From Geobacter sp. UBA6151 (GTDB lineage Bacteria; Desulfobacterota; Desulfuromonadia; Geobacterales; Pseudopelobacteraceae), in assembly GCA_002423105.1 (NCBI GenBank), contig DIUT01000033.1:1-64000 (forward strand): a stretch of DNA of 64,000 bases. The letters are read 5' to 3'. Below, one piece after another: positions 34,582-42,385 of this stretch. The notes beneath the pieces are model-generated. The model did no database searches and had not been told where the DNA came from. It saw only the letters and a program-made list of their open reading frames with translations. Numbering within the stretch: the first letter of the stretch is position 1; every line of letters begins with the position of its first letter. The position numbers and the translations under genes were made by a program.

Positions 34582-35246
34582 TTTTTATCACACTCCACGT
34601 CTGCTGTGCCGCTACAACCGCACGAGCAGGACATGCCATTTGCCTTGCCGAACGCCTCCCGCCCTTCCTTGAACGTAAGCCAGGCGATCAAGAGAGCGCC
34701 AATGGAGTCAAGACTGCCGATGCCGGTCAACTGGAAACCGGCACTGGCGACCAACAAAACGACTGACAGATACACACAGGCCCTGGAGCAGGCCGCATCG
34801 GCCAGGATCGCCGGAGAGTTCAATGCCTTGCCGACCCTGGTCTTGTGATGAATCAGAAGCCACATGAACGATACCGACACCAAAGATATGACAATCCCCC
34901 AGATCGTAGTGGTCGGCTTGTGCTGCACAATGATGTTCAAGGCTGCTGTGGCAACCAGTCCGACGGTCAGAAGATAGAAAGCACCCCCGGTAATCCTGAG
35001 CGCCCGCTGTTCAAAGACATCTTTTGTTTCGCCGTAATTGGCCCTGATTCGTTTGATCATGTGCCAGACGCCCACAGCCGAGATAACTTCGATAAAAGAA
35101 TCTACCCCAAACCCAAACAGAGCCAGAGTTTCATCCGCAGCACCCAGTGCCATTGAAATGATACCCTCCACTAAATTGTAGCCGATGGTCAACAGCGCCA
35201 GAAGGTTTGCTCTGGCAATAAGGTGATCTCGTTCGACTGTTTTCAT
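34578..35246 (-). CDS. CDF-like cation exporter with CxxxC in TM5
   Basis: A 222-residue inner-membrane protein with 5-6 helices and the cation-diffusion-facilitator layout. Where CDF exporters such as YiiP have DxxxD in TM2 and HxxxD in TM5, this one has D49xxxE53 (VDSFIE) and C153xxxC157 (ACSRAC), followed by a Cys-rich tail (C207, C209, C211, C219). That suggests a soft metal. It lacks the large C-terminal domain of YiiP. A paralogue is at 39318. Confidence 0.78.
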   Translation of the reverse strand: MKTVERDHLIARANLLALLTIGYNLVEGIISMALGAADETLALFGFGVDSFIEVISAVGVWHMIKRIRANYGETKDVFEQRALRITGGAFYLLTVGLVATAALNIIVQHKPTTTIWGIVISLVSVSFMWLLIHHKTRVGKALNSPAILADAACSRACVYLSVVLLVASAGFQLTGIGSLDSIGALLIAWLTFKEGREAFGKANGMSCSCGCSGTADVECDKK

Positions 35247-35247
35247 T

Positions 35248-35643
35248 TCAAGTTACCCCTTTTCGATACCATATAGAGGCCGTCATTCCGTATATGCAGT
35301 TCAGACCAAGTACAACAATCGGCGTTACGACACCAAACCCAAGCCCCAGCACACCTTTACCCATTTCCGGCAGTACGACAAAGAGCATCATGGCAGATGG
35401 CAGAAGGCTGAAGATACAACCACGAAGCAAGGTCCTGGTTTGCAGCACCGGCAGTAAGAGCAACAGCATCCAGATGCCTCCCCAGACCATCCGCTGATAC
35501 AGCCATGGAGCACTGAATTCAGGTTGCATGGATAACCCGATCAGAGAACTTATGCCTGACCACCCCATGAACCAGATATTGAAACTATCGACAAAACCGC
35601 CTATGGCTCCACCGGTGAAGGCTGCGCTTATTTGTTTTATCAT
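35248..35643 (-). CDS. Small integral membrane protein, unknown
   Basis: A 131-residue protein with four likely membrane helices (AAFTGGAIGGFVDSFNIWFM at the start; MLLLLLPVLQ; SLLPSAMMLFVVLP; VTPIVVLGLNCIYG). No family motif that I can name. It overlaps the arsR stop by 4 bases and is followed by the exporter after one base, so it is part of the ArsR-controlled unit. Confidence 0.7.
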   Translation of the reverse strand: MIKQISAAFTGGAIGGFVDSFNIWFMGWSGISSLIGLSMQPEFSAPWLYQRMVWGGIWMLLLLLPVLQTRTLLRGCIFSLLPSAMMLFVVLPEMGKGVLGLGFGVVTPIVVLGLNCIYGMTASIWYRKGVT

Positions 35644-36008
35644 GACAATTCTCCTTGCCCGGCAATATGCCCCAGCCCTTCCAGGAGCAGATTTTCCACG
35701 TGTCTATCGTCAAGAGAATAGTAAACAATTTTGCCTGCCTTGCGATGCCTCACCACCCCCATGGTACGCAAAAGCCGTAACTGATGCGAAATTGCTGATT
35801 TGGTAGTACCCAGCAGGGCTGCAACGTCACAAACACACAACTCTTCCAGTGATAATGCGTGAATGATCCGCACTCTTGTCGGATCACTCAACAAACGGAA
35901 GGTTTCTGCAAGCTGTACCACCGTCTTGTCGCAAAGCAGCCTTGCCCTGACGGAGGAGACCTTTTCTTGATCAATACACAAAACATCACAGGTATAGTCA
36001 CTTGACAT
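35640..36008 (-). CDS. ArsR/SmtB-family metal-sensing repressor
   Basis: A 122-residue winged-helix repressor. Metal-site residues of two classes are present: the alpha3N set C7, C11, C58 and C60 (ELCVCD box), at the same positions as in the cadmium/lead sensor CadC, and part of the alpha5 set D101, H103 and H114 with SmtB spacing; the last SmtB ligand (Glu) is Gly. The recognition helix is SAISHQLRLLRTMG. It heads the unit arsR - membrane protein - exporter - regulator - kinase, with an operator just upstream. Confidence 0.9.
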   Translation of the reverse strand: MSSDYTCDVLCIDQEKVSSVRARLLCDKTVVQLAETFRLLSDPTRVRIIHALSLEELCVCDVAALLGTTKSAISHQLRLLRTMGVVRHRKAGKIVYYSLDDRHVENLLLEGLGHIAGQGELS

Positions 36009-36025
36009 TTACAACCTCACTATCG

Positions 36026-36049
36026 ATAGTTGAGCAATCGTTCAACTAT
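36026..36049 (-). promoter_or_regulatory. ArsR-type operator (inverted repeat)
   Basis: Arms ATAGTTGA (36026-36033) and TCAACTAT (36042-36049) are perfect complements separated by 8 bases, the 12-2-12 pattern seen for SmtB/CadC/ArsR repressors, 17 bases ahead of the arsR start. A TTGCGC-17-TAACAT promoter-like pair lies just upstream on the minus strand, so binding would block its own transcription. Confidence 0.78.
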
Positions 36050-36106
36050 AATGTTAATAGCTTTTACAGTCTTGCGCAAGGGCTAAAACTAAAAGATTTA
36101 TAAGTA

Positions 36107-36236
36107 GAGTCTCTTTCAAAAGTCTCAAATTATGTCATCTGGCAGGCTTTAGGCCGGAATCCAGATTTTAACTGCCTGAAAAGACTGGATCCACGATAAA
36201 GGCATTCGGGGATGACAAGCTTTTTGAAAGAGCCTC
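36107..36236. mobile_element. MITE-like element with 15-bp terminal inverted repeats
   Basis: Ends GAGTCTCTTTCAAAA (36107-36121) and, in reverse complement, GAGGCTCTTTCAAAA (36222-36236) match at 14 of 15 positions and enclose ~100 bases with no coding capacity. It sits between the arsR promoter and the truncated copy of the Cys/His-rich gene, near the edge of the segmental duplication. No transposase is in the window; mobility is inferred from form only. Confidence 0.6.
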
Positions 36237-36242
36237 AAGTAT

Positions 36243-36386
36243 TCAGTTAGAAATGGGGATACAGGGGGATGAGATTGAGCAGCAGCCGCTGTCCGATGTC
36301 CCTGCTTCGGCGTGGTCTATCCCAAAACAGATATTACCGGTTAACAGACTGACAAGCAGTATGATTGTGGCGACTGTGCGAAACAT
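36243..36386 (-). pseudogene. Truncated copy of the small Cys/His-rich gene
   Basis: The first 42 codons repeat the gene at 30305-30640 (MFRTVATIILLVSLLTGNIC, then SGCCSISSPC) with two substitutions, then the sequence departs at the duplication border and stops after 47 residues. The Cys/His-rich core and C-terminus are lost. With the MITE-like element this is all that the 506-base gap between arsR and the next lipoprotein gene holds. Confidence 0.75.
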
Positions 36387-37388
36387 GATGCAACTCTATA
36401 CGCTGTATCCGGTAATCGTGTAAAGCGTAAATCTGCTTGCCTGCCTGCTAATAAAGCAAAGACCCGCTGGGCAGAGCCGGGTCCTTGCCTTCCCATGAAG
36501 ATGTTTCAGCAGATTATCTCCACATCATACCCATACCGCCACGATAGGCGGTCGAGTAGTTGCGGAACGGCATTCCTGCAGGAATGAAGGACAGGTTTGT
36601 GTTCATGGTATTTCTCAGGGTTGTTATGTTTGTCTGAGCGTTTGAACCGGTAATCGTCGGCAGATTGCTGTAGATGGTGCCCATCATACCGCGATAACGG
36701 TTCACATCAACCGTACCGTTGGTCCCGATCACCTGCCCTGCCTGCCCGCCCATCAATGTTGCCATGTTCCGTGCAGCGGTGTGCATGGCGGTATTGCGGC
36801 CCGCTATGTAGTCGGACATCATATTGGTGCCTGCTGGCAGGCCCACCTGCGTCCTCAGGGCATCCATCGCCTGCTGCAGGGTCGTATAGGAGCCGGTTTC
36901 CATCATTTCACGCAGTTGTGTGGACATGGGGCTGATGAAATTGCTGACCGTTCCTGAAACTCCGCCTGTGGTTGGTGCAACGGCGACGGCATGCATGCTG
37001 AGCACGTAACTGCCCGTGACCGCCGTGTTGGTGTCTTTGTCGATGGTAACCCCCTGGGTTGCCAAAGCAACAATGGGGTATTTGCCAATATCTGCGGCAT
37101 CAACATTCAGCGTGTACGCCCCGTTCTGGTCAGTGATGGCGGAAGGCTCCCCGGTATCCAGCCGGTAGTTCAGGTTCTTGTCCAAAAATACTGTGGCCTT
37201 CTCCAGATAGCCGTCTGCAACAGCTCCACTGACGGAAGCGCTTGTCGCAACCGGTGTCATCGAGGACATGCCGGTGCTGCTGCCGCTGCTGCCGCAGCCA
37301 GCTAACATGCCTGCTGAAAGAATGGTAAGTGCTGCCAGTGCCTGCTTTTTCATGGTGTTCTCTCCTTTGGGGTATGTGGTGCTGTTAC
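36251..37388. repeat. Segmental duplication, copy 2
   Basis: Nearly identical to 30515-31662 and in the same orientation. The left border falls inside the small Cys/His-rich gene, leaving it broken, and the right border falls about 35 bases upstream of the lipoprotein start. It adds a second full lipoprotein gene. Confidence 0.85.
36514..37353 (-). CDS. Lipoprotein of a local three-member family (copy B)
   Basis: A 279-residue lipoprotein (lipobox LSAGMLAGC). It equals copy A at 30769 except for a few substitutions and loss of two short pieces (in the Ser/Met stretch after the lipobox and in the Gly/Met tail). The start at 37353 (MKKQALAAL) follows a GGAGAG site; the longer frame upstream is not supported. 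Follows copy C by 56 bases in the same direction. Confidence 0.75.
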   Translation of the reverse strand: MKKQALAALTILSAGMLAGCGSSGSSTGMSSMTPVATSASVSGAVADGYLEKATVFLDKNLNYRLDTGEPSAITDQNGAYTLNVDAADIGKYPIVALATQGVTIDKDTNTAVTGSYVLSMHAVAVAPTTGGVSGTVSNFISPMSTQLREMMETGSYTTLQQAMDALRTQVGLPAGTNMMSDYIAGRNTAMHTAARNMATLMGGQAGQVIGTNGTVDVNRYRGMMGTIYSNLPTITGSNAQTNITTLRNTMNTNLSFIPAGMPFRNYSTAYRGGMGMMWR

Positions 37389-37409
37389 AACATCTGTGTA
37401 TGGCGCGAG

Positions 37410-38213
37410 TCACTTCCTGAAGCTTGAGGGCATGCTGGACATCATGCCCGTCATGGTTCTGCCCAGTTCTGCCATATCGGTCTGAGAGCGTGCTCCCATG
37501 ACGGTTGACATGTTGTTAAACATGGTTCCCATCATGCTGCGGTAGCGGGTAACATCAACGGTTACCGTTGAACCGCTCATGCTGATAACCTGATCCATCT
37601 GGTTTCCCATGAGCGTCGCCATGTTTTGTGCGGCAGTGTGCAGCGCTGTGTTATTGGCCGCTATGTAATCAGCCATGATATTTGTTCCGCCTGGCAATCC
37701 CATTTGTACGCGCAGGGCATCTGCGGCCTGCTGCGTTGAGGTGTAGCTGCCCGTTTCCATCATTTCACGCAGTTGCGAAGTGATGGGGCTGATGAAGTTG
37801 GTGCTGGCCGTGCCGCTGACACTGTTCTTTGGCATACTGAGGAGGTAGCTGTTTGCAACGGGCTGATTGGTGTCTTTATCGATGGTTACCCCTTTGATGA
37901 CCAGCGCAACAATGGGGTATCTGCCTATATCTGCGGCATCAATGGTCAGCGTGTACGCCCCGTTCTGGTCAGTGATGGCGAAGGGTTCGCCTGCATCCAG
38001 TTGGTAGTTCGTCGGGGTTTTGTCCAAAAATACCGTGGCCTTCTCCAGGTAGCCGTCTGCAACTGAGCCCGAGATAGAAGCGACGAGAATGCCTGTGCCG
38101 CCGGAGCTGGCTCCTGCACTGGTAAAGCTTCCTGAACCGCATCCTGTGATGAGGGCAACGCTGATCAGGCATGTAGCAATTAATCGCCAATATGACGCAT
38201 ACAGAGGGCTCAT
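37410..38213 (-). CDS. Lipoprotein of a local three-member family (copy C, diverged)
   Basis: A 267-residue protein with lipobox ISVALITGC. It shares the beta-sandwich (SGSVADGYLEKATVFLDK) and the helical half (SPITSQLREMMETGSYTS) with copies A and B but is clearly older and lacks the Gly/Met tail, ending SSMPSSFRK. Its ATG overlaps the stop of the DUF6502 gene (ATGA), so this is probably the founding member of the family. Confidence 0.75.
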   Translation of the reverse strand: MSPLYASYWRLIATCLISVALITGCGSGSFTSAGASSGGTGILVASISGSVADGYLEKATVFLDKTPTNYQLDAGEPFAITDQNGAYTLTIDAADIGRYPIVALVIKGVTIDKDTNQPVANSYLLSMPKNSVSGTASTNFISPITSQLREMMETGSYTSTQQAADALRVQMGLPGGTNIMADYIAANNTALHTAAQNMATLMGNQMDQVISMSGSTVTVDVTRYRSMMGTMFNNMSTVMGARSQTDMAELGRTMTGMMSSMPSSFRK

Positions 38214-39130
38214 GCTGAACTGTCCTTTGAAGTGGATTTGCGGAAACGTCGCGTGGTTTTAAGGTGCTGTACTGTTGCTGCATCGGTTGTGGATTCGCTG
38301 TACGAGTAAAGTCCGATGCGTATGCGCCGGTCTTGCTGTCGACCGGCGTGGGCATCGGCATCTATAAGCGTGTTAATGGCGGGTATCAGCTCGTCATGTA
38401 GTTTTTTCCAGTGGCACATAATCAGTGGCGTTAACAGATGCAGCGACTCAGCGGAAAGCTCATCGGCAAAGACAGCCTGCTCCAGATGACTCGTGCCATT
38501 GTGCATGACGTTGGTAACGGCAGCGTTCAGGTGGTCTCCGACGTTGTTTCCCAAGAAATCAAACATTTGCAGGGAATCATCTGCAGGAACAAAATTATGC
38601 CGGCGGACAGAAACCAGGTCGAGCTGTTCATCGTAACTGATACTACCCAGGCGGATCAGTTCATCCATCATGCTGCGGTGGTGTACGTTGCGGGTAACTT
38701 CCCGGGCCAGGGCTTCAAAGCTCGGCTCGGCGCCGAGTCGTTTTATGGTGCCCAGCACATGACCATCAGCATCACGGTATGCAGTTTCCGTTGTCCAGCG
38801 TGCGATCACTTCGGAGGCAAGCGGTTGCTTCCTGGTAATCTGGAGAGCCGTTTCCTGTCTGGTCAGGCGCGTAACCTCATAACGGTTGATACCGGTGGCG
38901 GTGCTGATGCGGCTCACCCTGCCGTGCTCCGGCGACCCCGGCTGCAAAGCATCGGCTTCATGCACAAAAACCCGCTTGATCACTTCATTGACAATTGTAT
39001 AGGTAATGCCGTTTGCAAGACACAGTCGAACCAGGGGGGACAGTACGCGATTCAACATACTGATAAAGGGGCTATCCTTGGCGTTAAGGTTTTGAGCTGT
39101 TTTGCTCGGTTTTGTAGGGGCATCCGGCAT
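38210..39130 (-). CDS. DUF6502-type protein, possible regulator
   Basis: About 306 residues from the ATG at 39130 (MPDAPTKPSK); a TTG nine bases earlier is less likely. The first half has a helical, HTH-like stretch (RVSRISTATGINRYEVTRLT). It resembles the DUF6502 family, whose role is unknown. No signal peptide. It leads the lipoprotein pair downstream, and an inverted repeat lies ahead of it, so a role as regulator of the lipoprotein genes is possible. Confidence 0.6.
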   Translation of the reverse strand: MPDAPTKPSKTAQNLNAKDSPFISMLNRVLSPLVRLCLANGITYTIVNEVIKRVFVHEADALQPGSPEHGRVSRISTATGINRYEVTRLTRQETALQITRKQPLASEVIARWTTETAYRDADGHVLGTIKRLGAEPSFEALAREVTRNVHHRSMMDELIRLGSISYDEQLDLVSVRRHNFVPADDSLQMFDFLGNNVGDHLNAAVTNVMHNGTSHLEQAVFADELSAESLHLLTPLIMCHWKKLHDELIPAINTLIDADAHAGRQQDRRIRIGLYSYSESTTDAATVQHLKTTRRFRKSTSKDSSA

Positions 39131-39161
39131 GGTTAACAAGCCTTAGTTGTTGAGTGTTGTT

Positions 39162-39182
39162 AAATGCGAATTTTTCACATTT
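39162..39182. promoter_or_regulatory. Inverted repeat upstream of the DUF6502 gene
   Basis: AAATGCGAA (39162-39170) and TTCACATTT (39174-39182) complement each other at 8 of 9 positions with a 3-base spacer. On the minus strand a perfect TTGACA (39197-39192) stands just upstream, so the repeat overlaps the expected -10 region. It looks like an operator for the DUF6502-lipoprotein unit. The binding protein is unknown. Confidence 0.5.
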
Positions 39183-39317
39183 AAAAAAGCCTGTCAATGT
39201 TTTTCTGGTCAGAATGCTTCAGCGCAAAAGACGGGACAAGGCAGATAAAACGGTTTACTATTCGCTCTGCTCCTGCAAGGAGTAAGGACTGATTGACGGA
39301 AAAAGGTGTGATGTAAC

Positions 39318-39965
39318 ATGGGAAAAAATGTACGTAACAGGTTTCTGATGCACGCTCATCTTCTGGCTTTGTTTACTATTGTCTATAACCTGGCGGAAGG
39401 ATTGATTTCGGTCTGGCTGGGGGTCGCCGACGAAACCCTGGCTCTGTTCGGTTTTGGAGTGGATTCATTTATTGAAGTTATTTCAGCGGTGGGGGTCTGG
39501 CATTTGGTGCGCCGGATCAGGGCCAACGGAGGTGAAGCGCGGGATGAGTTTGAGCAGCGTGCGCTAAAGATAACCGGAGCGGCTTTCTACCTGCTGACCG
39601 CCGGGCTGCTGCTGACCGCAGGGATGAATCTGTACCAGCAGCACCGGCCTGAGACCACCTTCTGGGGGATCGTCATTTCGCTGATTTCCATCTCCTTCAT
39701 GTGGTTCCTGCTCCACCACAAGAAAAAAGTCGGCACTGCGCTCAACTCACCGGCCATCCTGGCTGACGCTGCCTGTTCCCGTGCCTGCCTGTACCTGTCG
39801 CTGGTGTTGATGATCTCCAGCGTCGGTTACTCGCTGACCGGCATCGCCAGCCTTGATGCCATCGGCGCTCTGCTGATCGCCTGGCTGGCTTTCAAAGAAG
39901 GCAGGGAGGCCTTTGACAAAGCCAAAGGACTCTCCTGTTCTTGCTGTTGCGGCAGCTCGCCATAA
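39318..39965 (+). CDS. CDF-like cation exporter with CxxxC in TM5 (paralogue)
   Basis: A 215-residue protein aligned end to end with the exporter at 34578, with the same D49xxxE53 and C153xxxC157 motifs (VDSFIE and ACSRAC) and a Cys-rich C-terminal tail (SCSCCCG). It stands alone on the + strand at the border of the metal island, divergent from the DUF6502 gene. AAGGTGTG precedes the ATG. Confidence 0.78.
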   Translation: MGKNVRNRFLMHAHLLALFTIVYNLAEGLISVWLGVADETLALFGFGVDSFIEVISAVGVWHLVRRIRANGGEARDEFEQRALKITGAAFYLLTAGLLLTAGMNLYQQHRPETTFWGIVISLISISFMWFLLHHKKKVGTALNSPAILADAACSRACLYLSLVLMISSVGYSLTGIASLDAIGALLIAWLAFKEGREAFDKAKGLSCSCCCGSSP

Positions 39966-40090
39966 TCGCCATGCGTTAAACCCCTTCGCACCAATCCCCG
40001 GCCTGTTGCAACACGCCGCTCCCCTGCCTGTTGACCTTTCGAAACTGTGGTATACTTGCCTCAAAGTCTCGCATACAAGGGAGTCCTCCC

Positions 40091-40756
40091 ATGCTTGAAC
40101 AGATCATCACCGCCTATAACGAAGCCATCTTTGACACCGACCGTGAACGGGCGCTCAGCATTGTCTCCCAGGCGGCAGAACAAGGGTTCTCTCCCGAAGA
40201 TATCGTTTTCAAGCTGGTGGTGCCCGCCATTGAACAGATGCTGGCCTCAGTCAGCAGCAACATGGATGCCAACCTTGCCCAGCATTTTCTCACCTCGCAG
40301 ATCGCCGCAGAAATTATCGACCAGATGATTCCCCGCTTCAAGACAGCGCCGGAAATTGTCGGTACCATCGTGATCGGCACCTCTCCAGGCGATTTTCATG
40401 GCTTGGGTAAACGGATCGTCATTGGCTGTCTCAAGGCCCGTATGATCGAGGCGGTGGATCTTGGGCTGAATGTCCCGCCGGAACGCTTTGTGGATGCGGC
40501 GCTGGAGCATGGCGCGCAGGTGATCGGCATATCATCCATGATGGTGCATACGGCCAGGGGAGATAACGGTTGCCGGGCAGTGCGCAGACTATTGCAGGAG
40601 CGCGGGCTTGAGGACCGCTTCAGGATTATCGTTGGCGGGGCGCCTTACCGCTTTGATGAGCAGTTGTACCGGACTGTGGGGGCTGACTCCTGGGCCGAGA
40701 ACGCTGTGGCAGCCGGCCAGATCATTACTGACCTCATCAGGGAGGTGAAGTCATGA
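40091..40756 (+). CDS. Corrinoid (B12-binding) protein of a methyltransferase system
   Basis: A 221-residue protein from the ATG at 40091 (after GGGAGTCCTCCC). Residues 1-85 are the helical cap domain, and the rest is the cobalamin-binding fold with the base-off motif D101-F-H103-G-L-G106 and the later GISSMM and VGGAPY loops. Such proteins (MtaC/MtbC/MttC kin) carry a methyl group on cobalt between two methyltransferases. It is first of the 13-gene run and overlaps the next gene by 4 bases. Confidence 0.92.
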   Translation: MLEQIITAYNEAIFDTDRERALSIVSQAAEQGFSPEDIVFKLVVPAIEQMLASVSSNMDANLAQHFLTSQIAAEIIDQMIPRFKTAPEIVGTIVIGTSPGDFHGLGKRIVIGCLKARMIEAVDLGLNVPPERFVDAALEHGAQVIGISSMMVHTARGDNGCRAVRRLLQERGLEDRFRIIVGGAPYRFDEQLYRTVGADSWAENAVAAGQIITDLIREVKS

Positions 40757-41805
40757 TGACCGGCATGGAACGGCTGAAAGCTGCCATTAACGGCACCGCT
40801 GCCGACCGGATTCCGGTGTTCTGCAACCTGTTGGACCAGGGGGCGTCGCATCTGGGGCTTCCACTGAAGGAGTATTACGCAAACGGCGAGAACGTGGCCA
40901 CAGCCCAACTACAGATGCGCGAAAAATACGGGTATGACAACCTCTGGAGCCTGTTCTACGTAGGTAAGGAGGCTGAACTGCTGGGCTGCAAGCGGATCAT
41001 CTACGCCAACGACGGTCCCCCCAACGTGGGGGAGATGATTATTCAGAAGCTTGATGATATTGCCAAACTCCAGGTGCCGGACGATATCTCCGACCATCCC
41101 GCTTTTCAGGAAGAGTTGAAATGCCTGCGTATCCTGCGCCGGGAGGCAGGAGGCACATACCCGATCTGCGCCTACGTTACCGCCACCATGACTCTACCGG
41201 CTCTGTTGATGGGGATGGAACACTGGATGGATCTTTTGTTTTGCGGGCCTGCTGACCTGCGTGAAGAACTGCTTAAGAAATGCCATGCCTTTTTTGTCAA
41301 AGAGGTACAGGCCTATCGCGACGCCGGGGCAGACCTGCTGCTCTATTCCAATCCCTTTGGTTCCACGGAGTTCGTGCCGATGCGCTATCTGCTGGAGCAT
41401 TCGATGCCCTGGATTGAAAAGGACATCGCTGCCGCCGGTACGGCAGGGATGGTGTACTACTGTGGTAGCGCCCGTTTCAACAAGGTGATAGATGCCGTAT
41501 TCCAGCGGACCGGTATCGGAGCCTATTACTTAAGCCCGCTGGATGATGTGGCCGAGGGTAAGCAGATCATTGCCGGACGGGCGCTCTGCTGCGGCACCAT
41601 CAATGACATCCGGATGATCGACTGGCGGCCGGACAAGGTGCGTCAGGAGGTGAAGCGGATCGTTCTGGCGGGCAAGCCGGGGGGCAAGTTCCTGTTCGGG
41701 TCGCTTTTGATGCCGATGGCCATCCCTGAGGAGAATATTCGGGTCATGCTGGAGGCGGCCTATCTGTATGGCCGTCTGGAAGAGGGGGGAGGCGCTAATG
41801 GCTGA
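40753..41805 (+). CDS. MtaA/UroD-family corrinoid methyltransferase-like protein
   Basis: A 350-residue TIM-barrel protein of the uroporphyrinogen decarboxylase superfamily, closest in type to MtaA/MtbA/CmuA methyltransferases, which use zinc to pass methyl between a corrinoid protein and a thiol. The zinc motif HxC reads Y235-Y-C237, so one ligand is changed; C279 and C280 may give the other cysteine. It is translationally coupled to the corrinoid protein and to DUF1638. The methyl donor and acceptor are unknown. Confidence 0.85.
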   Translation: MMTGMERLKAAINGTAADRIPVFCNLLDQGASHLGLPLKEYYANGENVATAQLQMREKYGYDNLWSLFYVGKEAELLGCKRIIYANDGPPNVGEMIIQKLDDIAKLQVPDDISDHPAFQEELKCLRILRREAGGTYPICAYVTATMTLPALLMGMEHWMDLLFCGPADLREELLKKCHAFFVKEVQAYRDAGADLLLYSNPFGSTEFVPMRYLLEHSMPWIEKDIAAAGTAGMVYYCGSARFNKVIDAVFQRTGIGAYYLSPLDDVAEGKQIIAGRALCCGTINDIRMIDWRPDKVRQEVKRIVLAGKPGGKFLFGSLLMPMAIPEENIRVMLEAAYLYGRLEEGGGANG

Positions 41806-42385
41806 CGATCGCCCGCTGCTGCTCGGTTGCGGCATCCTCCACAAAGAGGTCCGGCTGCTGATTGAGAAAAACAACTGGCCGCTGGATACCCTGTTTCTGG
41901 ACTCCATGCTGCATGTTGATTTTGATGCTCTGGCCAGGAGCCTCCAATCAGCTCTGGAGCGGGATGCCGGATGCAGGAATTTTGTCTTTTACGGAGCCTG
42001 CCACCCTTTGATGGAGCAGATGCTGCATCGGGCAGGCGCCTTTCGAACCGTGGGCCAGAACTGTGTGGAAATGCTGCTGGGAGTGGAGCGCTTCGGGGAA
42101 GAGCTGGCTGGCGGCGCGTATTTTCTGCTTGAGGACTGGGCTCTGCGCTGGGATCAGATGATAACCCGGACCTTTGGTCGTAATCCGATGATTGTCCGGG
42201 ACATTTTTACCGGCAGCCATTCCGTGCTGCTCTGCCTGCGTACTCCCTGTTCCGCTGATTTCAGTGCAGCAGCGGAGCATGCCGCCCGGCAGGCCGGTCT
42301 GCCACTGCGCTGGCTGGACGTTACCCTTGACAACCTTGAATCGGTCCTGCACACGGCGTTTAACCGAAGATTGCGGAGTAGCTGA
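41798..42385 (+). CDS. DUF1638 protein
   Basis: About 195 residues from the ATG at 41798 (MADDRPLLLGCGILHKEV), which overlaps the methyltransferase end by 8 bases. Family features are the N-terminal LLGCGILHKEV, LDSMLHVDF, and FVFYGACHPLME with conserved Cys/His. DUF1638 genes commonly travel with corrinoid methyltransferase genes; a metal- or corrinoid-related role is suspected. Its last base is the first base of the next start codon. Confidence 0.82.
   Translation: MADDRPLLLGCGILHKEVRLLIEKNNWPLDTLFLDSMLHVDFDALARSLQSALERDAGCRNFVFYGACHPLMEQMLHRAGAFRTVGQNCVEMLLGVERFGEELAGGAYFLLEDWALRWDQMITRTFGRNPMIVRDIFTGSHSVLLCLRTPCSADFSAAAEHAARQAGLPLRWLDVTLDNLESVLHTAFNRRLRSS

Noticed and set aside
40031..40056. 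TTGACC and TATACT upstream of the corrinoid gene as a sigma-70 promoter
   Set aside because: The spacer is only 14 bases, and no sigma-54 pair fits either; the promoter of the large operon stays unassigned.
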